From contig DLCK01000049.1 of the NCBI GenBank assembly GCA_002480565.1, forward strand, positions 1 through 64,000: 64,000 nt of DNA. Reading direction: 5' to 3'. Every line of letters starts with the position of its first letter. Within the stretch, counting starts at the first letter, position 1. Source of the stretch: Phycisphaerales bacterium UBA7800 (GTDB lineage: Bacteria > Planctomycetota > Phycisphaerae > Phycisphaerales > Phycisphaeraceae). The notes under the pieces are model-generated. The model worked only from the letters and a program-made list of their open reading frames with translations, was not told the origin of the DNA and searched no databases. Below, in pieces: positions 8,404 through 16,307 of this stretch. The position numbers were made by a program, and so were the translations under genes.

Positions 8404-8742
8404 TCAGTTTCCTTTGCAGGACTTCTTGATCAAACGAATCGCATCCAATGCGTATTGATCATCCAACTTCACAATCTTGAAGCGACGGATATCAATCGTG
8501 GCATACTTCTTGTCCGGCTTGCCCACCAACACAAACGGCAAGCAGACACGCATGACCAACAATGGCGTTCCCGCGTCATCGTTTTCATAAATTTCTGAAA
8601 CGCGCTGCAACGTCAATTGTCGTGATGCTTCTGATGCGTAGGAGTCAATGTATTGAACATACTCATGTGTAATCGCAACATAATCTCCAATCTTGATATC
8701 ATCCGGCGCAATCTGTCGCGTTGTCAAAGTTTTAACGGCCAT
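8404..8742 (-). CDS. Conserved-looking hypothetical protein
   Basis: 112 residues starting MAVKTLTTRQIAPDDIKIGDYVAI, with LLVMRVCLPFVLVG and a C-terminal DAIRLIKKSCKGN. It is mixed alpha/beta with no signal peptide or membrane helix; IKIGDYV followed by short strands suggests a small beta-barrel fold (inference). The family was not recognised. Its own ATG and a strong terminator at 8318 support a monocistronic gene. Confidence 0.6.
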   Translation of the reverse strand: MAVKTLTTRQIAPDDIKIGDYVAITHEYVQYIDSYASEASRQLTLQRVSEIYENDDAGTPLLVMRVCLPFVLVGKPDKKYATIDIRRFKIVKLDDQYALDAIRLIKKSCKGN

Positions 8743-8903
8743 GATTTATATCCAATCTACGTGATGGCCAATATGCAAGGATCGCGCAACGATAGCAATG
8801 ATTGACATCCTGCTGCACATGCAACATAGACCGATCAATACATAACGATCGCGCTGACGATCTGAAACAAAAAAACAATTCGTGCTAACGGGATGGTGGC
8901 TGA

Positions 8904-9002
8904 TCAGCCGCGAACAAGACCCATAGAGCATGAGTCAAGGCACGCAGCGGTATTCAGAAAACACCAGCTATTGTCGTTAGCAATATGAAATTTGTATTGC
9001 AT
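8904..9002 (-). CDS. Possible 32-residue small protein
   Basis: The ATG at 9002 is preceded by AAAGGAG at 7 bp, one of the best ribosome sites in the window. The product starts MQYKFHIANDNSWCF and contains three cysteines. No homologue is recognised and such a short frame may be fortuitous. Apart from this and the palindrome at 9035, the gap 8743-9188 shows nothing I can support. Confidence 0.3.
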   Translation of the reverse strand: MQYKFHIANDNSWCFLNTAACLDSCSMGLVRG

Positions 9003-9034
9003 ACTCAGCTCCTTTAGGGTCTGCATGAGAATCC

Positions 9035-9049
9035 CAATGACTCTCATTG
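9035..9049. promoter_or_regulatory. Perfect 15 bp palindrome, possible operator or leader hairpin
   Basis: CAATGA-CTC-TCATTG is a perfect dyad 33-47 bp upstream of the possible small ORF at 9002. ATGAGA/TCTCAT at 9025-9047 offers an alternative overlapping hairpin. No regulator family is assigned. Confidence 0.25.
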
Positions 9050-9188
9050 ATAACAGGACGTGTGAGTTTACGTATCTATTGCCACCCGTCAATACATATT
9101 CACAGAATAAAATGAAAATAGTTTCATTTACACACCAGCCTGAACTTGATATTCAGTGGATTAAAAAGATTAACATACTGTCAGAAAA

Positions 9189-9695
9189 TTATTCTGCTGC
9201 TTCAACGCGTTCGACATAGAACATACTGTCGGCTGCGCGGGGACCGATCATGTGCCAGCTTAGTGGGAACTTGGGATTCAATGCCACGTATTGTTGAAAG
9301 ACGCGTTTGGCCCAGGCGAATTGGTTATCGATATTGCGTTCGACCTTACGGGTTTCGCTGTTGGGGATGAACTGCTGGGTCTGGTAGTTCCAGTTAGGAT
9401 CCATGCGAACGAGCAGGTGGCCTTCGGCCCATTCGATGGGATAACCATGGACGTAGCCTTCGCCGGTGTTGGGCGTGTGGAACCAGATACAGACAAAGCG
9501 GTCCTTGTCTGCGGTGGAAGAGCTGTTGGTCCCGCCGGTGATGAGTCGGGCGTGCGATGTCTGAATGGGATTCTGCCCCATGCGTTTACGGGCGACCCAA
9601 ATCCGCTGATCACTGACATCCAGCAGGCCAACGTGGGCATACTTGACCGTCAGTTTATCGGTGCAATATCGCTTATTGATGAGACTTTGAGCCAT
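9189..9695 (-). CDS. Hypothetical protein, Trp-rich
   Basis: 168 residues from the ATG at 9695, which has TGGAAG 6-7 bp upstream; the open frame reaches 9896, but that extension would overlap the opposite-strand gene at 9792. The protein (MAQSLINKRYCTDKLTVKYAHVGLL) has charged and aromatic stretches such as RFVCIWFHTPNTGEGY and EWAEGHLLVRMDPNWNY and no signal or membrane segment. A cytoplasmic protein of unknown function. The 96 bp to the divergent gene at 9792 probably holds both promoters. Confidence 0.55.
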   Translation of the reverse strand: MAQSLINKRYCTDKLTVKYAHVGLLDVSDQRIWVARKRMGQNPIQTSHARLITGGTNSSSTADKDRFVCIWFHTPNTGEGYVHGYPIEWAEGHLLVRMDPNWNYQTQQFIPNSETRKVERNIDNQFAWAKRVFQQYVALNPKFPLSWHMIGPRAADSMFYVERVEAAE

Positions 9696-9791
9696 GGCAA
9701 ACTTCCAGCAGGCGTTTGGATCCTTTGTAACTAGACGATATCCTAACGGCAAACCGATATGTTCCTCAAACGAATCGACCAAGGAAAGACC

Positions 9792-10205
9792 ATGAGCAAC
9801 ACCACCACCGCCAGTCCACTTGCCAAGGGCACCCTCGTGCAGCAGTCCGAAGGGAAAATCGTTCTGGGTCTGCCCGGCAGCGAATACCAACTGCATCTAC
9901 TCACCGATGCAGCTCTCACGCCATCCGTCACCGGTAAAATCACCGGTACGATCACCGCCGAGGCTCAACGCGTCGACAAAACCCAAAACGGGACCGGTGG
10001 ACGATTTATCGAACCTGTCTATGGCAGGCCCCGCCGAATCCAAGGCCGCATAACCGCTACAGACACAGCAGCCAATACCATCACCGTTTTTGCTGCATGT
10101 CCTGTGGTCTGTTCATTTGCAACTGACCAATCCGCGAGCGACTTTGAAGTGGGCCAAACCGTCACCTTCGACGTCAAACCCGGCGCAAAGTTCGCGCAAG
10201 CGTAA
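9792..10205 (+). CDS. Hypothetical protein, probable beta-barrel fold
   Basis: 137 residues from the ATG at 9792, chosen because AAGGAAAG stands 3 bp upstream; the frame is open from 9759. The sequence is rich in Thr and Val in alternating strand-like patterns (VTGKITGTITAEAQRVD, FIEPVYGRPRRIQGRI, TANTITVF-type strands), ending VTFDVKPGAKFAQA. This suggests an all-beta, OB-like fold (inference). The family is not recognised. It is followed directly by a palindromic repeat. Confidence 0.55.
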   Translation: MSNTTTASPLAKGTLVQQSEGKIVLGLPGSEYQLHLLTDAALTPSVTGKITGTITAEAQRVDKTQNGTGGRFIEPVYGRPRRIQGRITATDTAANTITVFAACPVVCSFATDQSASDFEVGQTVTFDVKPGAKFAQA

Positions 10206-10213
10206 GGGAATTT

Positions 10214-10316
10214 CACCGCAGAGACGCGGAGGACTCAGAGCTGGGAGAGATAATCATTTTGATTTTAATTCAAATGCCTTTCTCTCTTAACTCTGAGTCC
10301 TCTGCGTCTCTGCGGT
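10214..10316. repeat. Inverted repeat, CGCAGAGACGC family
   Basis: The arms ACCGCAGAGACGCGGAGGAC (left) and its near-exact reverse complement ending CTCTGCGGT (10291-10316) flank an AT-rich centre of about 50 bp. It has the same design as the repeats at 6174, 21826 and 40194, but a different unit sequence. It sits between two plus-strand genes. Confidence 0.75.
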
Positions 10317-10346
10317 AAAAAATCAGAACTCAAAACAGGGCAAACA

Positions 10347-11330
10347 ATGTCGAAACATCTCAAGCGTATTCTCATCACCGGTGGTGCAGGTTTTCTCGGT
10401 TCACATCTTTGTCAGCGCATGGTCGATGCCGGCCATGATGTGATCTGCCTGGACAACTTCTTCACCAGCCAGAAGTCCAACATCGCTCATCTGCTGGGGA
10501 AGCCCAACTTCGAACTTGTACGTCACGATGTAACCAACCCCTTCATGGCAGAGGTCGACGAAATTTACAACCTGGCTTGCCCAGCTTCGCCGGTTCACTA
10601 TCAATACAACGCCATCAAAACCGTCAAGACCTCCGTCATGGGTGCGATCAACATGCTAGGTTTAGCCAAGCGCACCAAGGCCAAAATCTTTCAGGCCTCC
10701 ACCAGTGAAGTCTACGGCGATCCTGAAATCCATCCCCAGCCTGAGAGCTATCGCGGTTGTGTGAATCCCATCGGTCTGCGTGCCTGCTACGACGAAGGCA
10801 AACGCTGTGCGGAGACTTTGTTCTTCGACTACCACCGCCAGAACGGTGTGAACATCCGAGTCGTCCGCATCTTCAACACCTACGGCCCGCACATGCATCC
10901 CTACGACGGACGCGTGGTTTCCAACTTCATCATCCAAGCCATCCAAAATCAGGACATCACCATTTACGGCGATGGCTCGCAGACCCGAAGCTTCTGCTAT
11001 GTCGATGACCTGATCAACGGCTTTATCAAACTCATGGATGCGCCCGACGATGTCACCGGCCCGATCAACATCGGAAACCCCGGCGAATTCACCATCAAAC
11101 AACTCGCTGAAATGGTCATCGAACTCACCGGCTCATCAAGCAAGATCATCAACATGCCCTTGCCCAAGGATGACCCAACCCAGCGTAAACCTGTGATCAC
11201 CCAGGCTCAGGAAAAACTCGGCTGGGAACCCAAAGTCGATCTGCGCGAAGGTCTCACCAAGACCATTGCATACTTCAAGTCAATCAACCTTGATGACTAC
11301 CGCAAGCCCACCGACCACGAAGTCCAATAA
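10347..11330 (+). CDS. UDP-glucuronate decarboxylase-like NAD-dependent sugar epimerase/dehydratase
   Basis: 327 residues, an extended short-chain dehydrogenase fold. The NAD-binding GGAGFLG is at 12-18, a Ser/Thr-rich active-site block STSEVYG near 118-124, and the catalytic Tyr-x-x-x-Lys in ACYDEGK (148-152). The NPIG-R-CYDEGKR signature and the IRVVRIFNTYGPHMHP block are those of UDP-xylose synthases (UXS), which turn UDP-glucuronate into UDP-xylose for surface polysaccharides. Length fits. The enzyme class is firm; the exact substrate is inferred from the motif. Confidence 0.85.
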   Translation: MSKHLKRILITGGAGFLGSHLCQRMVDAGHDVICLDNFFTSQKSNIAHLLGKPNFELVRHDVTNPFMAEVDEIYNLACPASPVHYQYNAIKTVKTSVMGAINMLGLAKRTKAKIFQASTSEVYGDPEIHPQPESYRGCVNPIGLRACYDEGKRCAETLFFDYHRQNGVNIRVVRIFNTYGPHMHPYDGRVVSNFIIQAIQNQDITIYGDGSQTRSFCYVDDLINGFIKLMDAPDDVTGPINIGNPGEFTIKQLAEMVIELTGSSSKIINMPLPKDDPTQRKPVITQAQEKLGWEPKVDLREGLTKTIAYFKSINLDDYRKPTDHEVQ

Positions 11331-11331
11331 A

Positions 11332-11393
11332 TCCCTGCCCCCCCCGGAATCCAGAAGTCCGGAAAGGGTTTGCGTGTGCAGGGGTCGCTTTTT
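11332..11393 (+). terminator. Probable terminator of the epimerase gene
   Basis: ATCCCTGC (11332-11339) pairs with GCAGGGGT (11378-11385, one wobble), with a smaller CCGGA/TCCGG hairpin inside, and CGCTTTTT follows. Confidence 0.45.
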
Positions 11394-11417
11394 GACCATC
11401 ACAGTAACAATCGCACA

Positions 11418-11452
11418 TTAAAGCCCGCGGGACTTCAGTCCCCGGGGCTCAC
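11418..11452. repeat. Short palindromic repeat, AAAGCCCGCGGGACT type, copy 1
   Basis: TTAAAGCCCGCGGGACTTCA then GTCCCCGGGGCT forms a GC-rich hairpin. A second copy with a few changes lies at 42717-42752. This looks like a dispersed REP-like element. Confidence 0.55.
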
Positions 11453-11519
11453 TTTGCATTTCGACAAATTGACATAAAAACTGCAACAACCGCGCATATA
11501 AATCGGTACAATTCGACGC

Positions 11520-13031
11520 ATGAGCTTATTGACTTCGATACTCGGGCGGGCGATCTCACAGGCTTCTCAAACAGCCATTATTGACGATCGCGGGACGCAC
11601 TCCTATGGCAAACTCATCGGCGGCGCATACTACATCGCCGACTGGCTCGACCAGGCCTGCCCATCACCTCAAGTCGGACTCCTGCTACCAACTTCCGCTG
11701 CGTATCCCATGGCATTGCTCGGTGCATGGATCGCCGGCAAGGTTGCGGTACCTGTCAATTACCTGCTGGGGCAAAACGAACGCACACACCTGATTAACGA
11801 CTCGGGCTTAAAGACGATCATCACCGTCAAACCGATGTTGGATTTCATTGGCGGTGCCGACAAACTCCCATCGCATGTACGTGTATTGATGCTTGAGGAG
11901 ATGCCTCGTGATCCAGTGCCACCACTGCGATTCCCGCCGCTATATGCTGATGATGATCTGGCGTTACTGCTTTATACATCCGGCACCAGTGGCTTGCCCA
12001 AGGGCGTCATGCTCACGCATGGCAATCTCAAATCAGAAATCAATGCCATCCGCCAACACATCAGCATCAGGACGACCGATTCGATGTTGGGCGTGTTGCC
12101 ACAGTTTCATTGCTTTGGATTGTCGGCGATGACGCTGTTGCCATTGACAGTGGGGGCGAAAGTGATCTACACCGCGCGATTCGTGCCTGGCAAGGTGATC
12201 GGCTTGATTCGTCAACATCGCCCCACGGTATTCATGGCAGTGCCTTCCATGTATGGTGCGCTGCTTAGCGTCAAATCCGCCAAGCCTGAAGATTTCACAT
12301 CCATCCGCCTGCCAGTCTCCGGCGGGGAGCCTCTGCCCGAGGGTGTGTACAACCAGGTTCGTGATCGCTTTGGGATCAGCTTATTGGAAGGCTACGGCCT
12401 GACGGAAACCTCACCTGCAACCAACTGGTCTTTACCAGAATTGGCAACGCGATACTCCGTGGGGACACCTCTGCCGGGTGTACGGAATTACATCGTCGAT
12501 GATCATGACAAAGCCGTTGCCACCGGAGTCGATGGGCATATTCTCATCGCCGGCCCCGTGGTCATGAAAGGCTATCACAATCTCCCGCAACTCGACCGCG
12601 AAGTCTTCGTCCAATTAACCGATCCAGAAGATGGCGTCGAGAAGCGTTTCTTCCGCACTGGCGACATCGGCCACGTCGATCAAGTCGGCCGACTGTTCAT
12701 CACCGGACGTCACAAAGAAATGATGATCATCGGCGGCGAAAACGTCTTCCCCCGTGAAATCGAAGAAGTCCTAAATCAATACCCCGGCATCCGATCCGCA
12801 GCCGTCATTGGCAAGCCCGACCCCTCGCGCGGTGAAGTCCCGATTGCCTTTATCGAAATGGATGATGCAAACAACTTTGATGAATCAGCCATCCGATCAC
12901 ACTGCAAGCAACATCTGGCAAGCTTTAAAGTCCCACGGAAAATCATCTGCAAAAACGAACTACCCAAAAATCCGACCGGCAAGATCCAGCGCAAAGAACT
13001 CCAACACGAACTCGATAGTCTCGACAAGTAA
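11520..13031 (+). CDS. Acyl-CoA synthetase / AMP-dependent ligase
   Basis: 503 residues of the ANL superfamily. Motifs in order: LLYTSGTSGLPKGVMLTH (P-loop, near 144-161), GYGLTETSPA (near 290), TGDIGHVDQVGRLFITGR (near 380), and the C-terminal PKNPTGKIQRKEL with the catalytic Lys. The GR-KEMMIIGGENVFPREIE segment is typical of fatty acid and aryl-acid CoA ligases, which activate a carboxylate as acyl-AMP and transfer it to CoA. No carrier protein or thioesterase is adjacent, so the substrate is open; a medium- or long-chain fatty acid is the default guess. The ATG at 11520 starts the frame and has no strong ribosome site. Confidence 0.88.
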   Translation: MSLLTSILGRAISQASQTAIIDDRGTHSYGKLIGGAYYIADWLDQACPSPQVGLLLPTSAAYPMALLGAWIAGKVAVPVNYLLGQNERTHLINDSGLKTIITVKPMLDFIGGADKLPSHVRVLMLEEMPRDPVPPLRFPPLYADDDLALLLYTSGTSGLPKGVMLTHGNLKSEINAIRQHISIRTTDSMLGVLPQFHCFGLSAMTLLPLTVGAKVIYTARFVPGKVIGLIRQHRPTVFMAVPSMYGALLSVKSAKPEDFTSIRLPVSGGEPLPEGVYNQVRDRFGISLLEGYGLTETSPATNWSLPELATRYSVGTPLPGVRNYIVDDHDKAVATGVDGHILIAGPVVMKGYHNLPQLDREVFVQLTDPEDGVEKRFFRTGDIGHVDQVGRLFITGRHKEMMIIGGENVFPREIEEVLNQYPGIRSAAVIGKPDPSRGEVPIAFIEMDDANNFDESAIRSHCKQHLASFKVPRKIICKNELPKNPTGKIQRKELQHELDSLDK

Positions 13032-13077
13032 GCCCTCACCAGAGATCAAATTTATTCCAACAAGCACCCTTGCCACA

Positions 13078-13285
13078 ACAGCGAGCCGTGCTGTGTCAGT
13101 TTTCCCTTATACACAACTCAAATGTAGGGTGGTGTAGAGCGAGTCTTCGAGCGAAACCCACCGGTTTTGCAACTGCAGGACTTTGCGACGGTGGGTTTCG
13201 CTTCGCTCTACTCCACCCTACTGAATACAAATCAATGCGTGAATATGTTGTGTATAAGGCAAAGCTGTGCCAGCACGGGCTGAGC
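13078..13285 (+). mobile_element. MITE-like element, copy 1
   Basis: About 208 bp and almost wholly palindromic. The outer part has TTATACACAAC facing GTTGTGTATAAGG; the inner part has GTAGGGTGGTGTAGAGCGA facing TCTACTCCACCCTAC, with CGAAACCCACC/GGTGGGTTTCG inside. It matches the reverse complement of 15791-16002 at most positions. There is no coding capacity, so this would be a non-autonomous element mobilised by a transposase elsewhere. The rest of the 13032-13472 gap (13286-13472) shows nothing recognisable. Confidence 0.7.
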
Positions 13286-13472
13286 AAAGCTCAGTTTCCC
13301 AACCGCAACGCACGCGATTGATCTCGATGAGTATTTTTTCAGACTCGGAATAAAAATCCGACCTTGCTTGCTATACCATCGTCGTTGTAACAAACCCACA
13401 AAATTCTCAAGCGTGATCCGGACACGGGTGGTATCGTGTACTGCGCGATCACTGTGTTTATAGGGGCAAGCC

Positions 13473-15755
13473 ATGTCAATGATCTCGCGTTACACCCATT
13501 GGCTACATACAAAATGGCCAGCAGGCAAAGTCGAAAAAATGCCTGTTGTCAATGATGATGGTTCCACCAATGTCCCGGGTGTGTATGTCGTAGGCGACCT
13601 CACCGGCGTGCCACTGCTTAAGTTCTCCGCCGACACGGGTACGCGTGCCGTGATCACCATCACCAACGATCCGACCTTTGCCAAACGCGATGTCTCCGAT
13701 AATGAAGTGTTGGATCTTGTCATTATCGGTGGCGGGGTTTCCGGCTATGCTGCAGCAATGCAAGCCCAAAAGCACGGCCTCAAATTCCAACTCCTCGAAG
13801 CTGCCCAACCCTTTGCAACCATCGAAAACTTCCCCAAAGCCAAACCCATTTACACGTATCCCACAGACATGACACCCGCAGGTGATCTGCAATTTCACGA
13901 AAAGTCCGACATCAAGGAAGGCTTGCTTGCTGACTTACATGAGCAGGCTGATGCAGCAGGAATCAAACCCACCACCGGCCGCGCCGAGTCCGTCAAACGT
14001 GTGGGGAAACTCATACATATCCCGGTGAATGACCAGACTCTCAAAGCCCATCGCGTGATCATTGCCATCGGTCGCAGTGGCAACTATCGCAAGCTCAATG
14101 TCCCCGGTGAAGAACTATCCCATAAAGTCACCAACCGACTCCACGATCCCAAAGCCTATGCGAATCAAAACGTGCTGGTCGTCGGTGGTGGTGACAGTGC
14201 ATTGGAAGCTGCGATCGCGCTGGCTCAAAACAATGCAGATGTCACCCTCAGTTACCGCAAGCCGGAGTTCTCACGCCCCAAGCCCGAAAATGTCGAAAAA
14301 CTCGACAGCTTGCAGCAGGAAAACAAACTCAAACTCATGATGGCAAGTAATGTCAAAACCATCACAGAAAATGACGTCACCCTCATCGACAAAGATAAAC
14401 AGGATGTGACAATTGCCAATGATGCGGTCATCACACTCATCGGCCGAGAAGCACCGCTGGACTTCTTCCGCAAGTCCGGCATACATATCAATGGTGACCG
14501 CAACAGCAAATGGTGGGTGAGTCTGATCTGCGTGCTGGCGCTATTTACCTTCATCTACCATTGGAAAAAGCCCGGCGTCTGGTTGCCTATCGGCGATTGG
14601 TTTCGCGACAACCAATGGTTCCCCTACCAAGTCCCCCAGTGGATGACGCGTCTAAGCGATGTCTTTGCCAACCCTGCCCATTTATTGGGGACATTAAATA
14701 ATTCATTGGCATCTCCCGGGTTTTACTATTCACTTTTATATTGTGTGATTATGTTGATCTTTGGTATTCGACGGATCAAACGCCGTAAAACGCCTTACGT
14801 CACTGCACAAACATGGACGTTAATAGCTGTCCAATGGTTACCACTATTTATCCTGCCATACATATTGTTACCTTGGATGGGTAATAATGGTATGTTTGAT
14901 TCAGGTGTGTTTGGTTGGCTAGCTGACCAACTGTTCCCCCGTGTGGATTGGGACCCCAATGGCAGAGCGTATTACCATGCTTTTGGATTCATCCTTGCCT
15001 GGCCGCTCTTTGTCTGGAACGTCTTTACGTCCGAACCGATGTGGCTATGGTTAGCTATCAGCTTGATTCAAACCTTTGTCATCATCCCGTTCATTGTTTA
15101 TCGATGGGGCAAAGGCGCGTATTGCGGTTGGATATGTTCATGCGGCGGGATGGCTGAAACGTTGGGCGACACCCAACGCCATAAAATGCCCCACGGCCCG
15201 TTTTGGAATAAATTAAATCTGATCGGTCAGGGCTTTTTATTCATATGTATATTCCTGCTTGTCACACGTATCTTTTCATGGGTCTGGCCGGATAGCTTTA
15301 TGGGCAGTGTATACAATGCCGTCCTCAAAGGCATCCCCGTCTTTAACTATGCATGGTTCATTGATCTGCTCTTTGCAGGCATTATCGGCTTTGGACTCTA
15401 CTTTCATTTTTCAGGTCGTGTCTGGTGTCGCTTTGCCTGCCCGTTGGCGGCGCTGATGCATATCTATGCTCGCTTTTCACAGTTCCGTATCCTCGCGGAA
15501 AAAAGTAAATGTATCAGTTGCAACGTATGTACCTGCGTCTGTCATCAAGGCATCGACATCATGAACTTTGCCAACAAAGGCAACGCCATGGAAGACCCCG
15601 AATGCGTGCGTTGCAGTGCATGCGTGCAAAGCTGCCCGACAGGCGTGTTGACTTTCGGGCGCGTGAATAAGCATGGCAACGTCATTGCCAAAGACAAACT
15701 CATGGCCTCACGCGTGCAAATGGCGGAACTGACCATCGGTGGCAAAAATATTTGA
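13473..15755 (+). CDS. Fused flavin oxidoreductase and NapH/CcoG-like membrane ferredoxin
   Basis: 760 residues. The first 70 resemble the C-terminal piece of thioredoxin reductases (VPGVYVVGD then LLKFSADTGTRAV). A complete two-dinucleotide-fold unit follows: GGGVSG at 86-91 for FAD and VVGGGDSALEA near 237-247 for NAD(P)H; the redox CxxC of thioredoxin reductase is absent. From about 350 there are about six membrane segments, with YCGWICSCGG and RVWCRFACPL typical of NapH/NosR/CcoG proteins. Two 4Fe-4S motifs end the protein (CISCNVCTCVC and CVRCSACVQSCP). Inferred role: moving electrons from NAD(P)H to a membrane or periplasmic acceptor. GGGG lies 6 bp before the ATG. The gene sits between two inverted MITE copies. 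Confidence 0.8.
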   Translation: MSMISRYTHWLHTKWPAGKVEKMPVVNDDGSTNVPGVYVVGDLTGVPLLKFSADTGTRAVITITNDPTFAKRDVSDNEVLDLVIIGGGVSGYAAAMQAQKHGLKFQLLEAAQPFATIENFPKAKPIYTYPTDMTPAGDLQFHEKSDIKEGLLADLHEQADAAGIKPTTGRAESVKRVGKLIHIPVNDQTLKAHRVIIAIGRSGNYRKLNVPGEELSHKVTNRLHDPKAYANQNVLVVGGGDSALEAAIALAQNNADVTLSYRKPEFSRPKPENVEKLDSLQQENKLKLMMASNVKTITENDVTLIDKDKQDVTIANDAVITLIGREAPLDFFRKSGIHINGDRNSKWWVSLICVLALFTFIYHWKKPGVWLPIGDWFRDNQWFPYQVPQWMTRLSDVFANPAHLLGTLNNSLASPGFYYSLLYCVIMLIFGIRRIKRRKTPYVTAQTWTLIAVQWLPLFILPYILLPWMGNNGMFDSGVFGWLADQLFPRVDWDPNGRAYYHAFGFILAWPLFVWNVFTSEPMWLWLAISLIQTFVIIPFIVYRWGKGAYCGWICSCGGMAETLGDTQRHKMPHGPFWNKLNLIGQGFLFICIFLLVTRIFSWVWPDSFMGSVYNAVLKGIPVFNYAWFIDLLFAGIIGFGLYFHFSGRVWCRFACPLAALMHIYARFSQFRILAEKSKCISCNVCTCVCHQGIDIMNFANKGNAMEDPECVRCSACVQSCPTGVLTFGRVNKHGNVIAKDKLMASRVQMAELTIGGKNI

Positions 15756-15790
15756 TACGACAGCCGACCAACCCATGTACATCATAACAT

Positions 15791-16002
15791 TCAGGCGAGC
15801 CGCCGCGTGTCGCCTTTGCCTTATACACAATGTCTTCACGCATTGATTGGACTTAAGTAGGGTGGTGTAGAGCGACGCGAAACCCACCTTCGCAAAGTCT
15901 TGCTCCCTGCAAAACCGGTGGGTTTCGCTCGAAGACTCGCTCTACACCACCCTACATCTGAGTTGTGTATGAGGCAAAGTGGACACCACGCGGCTCGCCT
16001 GA
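15791..16002 (-). mobile_element. MITE-like element, copy 2 (inverted)
   Basis: 212 bp bounded by the perfect 12 bp inverted repeat TCAGGCGAGCCG / CGGCTCGCCTGA. Inside are TTTGCCTTATACACAA facing TTGTGTATGAGGCAAA and the GTAGGGTGGTGTAGAGCGA arms shared with copy 1. It is oriented opposite to copy 1, so the pair encloses the 13473 gene. Confidence 0.75.
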
Positions 16003-16307
16003 TTTAAAAGTGACTTCAGGCGTTTACCATTGATGCGACAAAATTTCATGTTGGGATTCGCAATCGACTGATATAATGGTTAGCAGCAATGTGTCGGAAA
16101 GAGAGAGCCGACATATTTGTGAATAACGATTCCACAGGATCGCAATGATCCACAGGGGGACATTCATACATGCCTGCCATTGAGCAGGAATTCAATTTGA
16201 TTCATATCTGAGACAGATGTGTCATCGCAGCAGACGCGTTGTCTGTGTTTCGATTGGGAAGATCGAACCTGCAACCGACACATCGCATGGAAGAGAGAGG
16301 AAATCCC
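16003..16307 (+). other. Long leader region of prepilin paralogue 3
   Basis: 305 bp without a gene. A possible promoter is TTGGGA (16051-16056) with TATAAT (16072-16077), but the 15 bp spacer is short. Downstream are two hairpins: TGTCGG/CCGACA (16092-16113) with a purine-only loop, and GGATC/GATCC near 16137-16152. This would give a 5' leader of more than 200 nt. No known riboswitch was recognised. Confidence 0.35.

Noticed and set aside
9025..9049. Fur box
   Set aside because: The palindrome does not fit the Fur hexamer pattern; kept only as an unassigned dyad.
10662..11102. 146-residue minus-strand frame within the epimerase gene
   Set aside because: Shadow of the plus-strand gene, which has intact NAD-binding and catalytic motifs.
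11469..11502. TTGACA and TATAAA before the acyl-CoA ligase gene
   Set aside because: The spacing of 22 bp is too long for a standard promoter.
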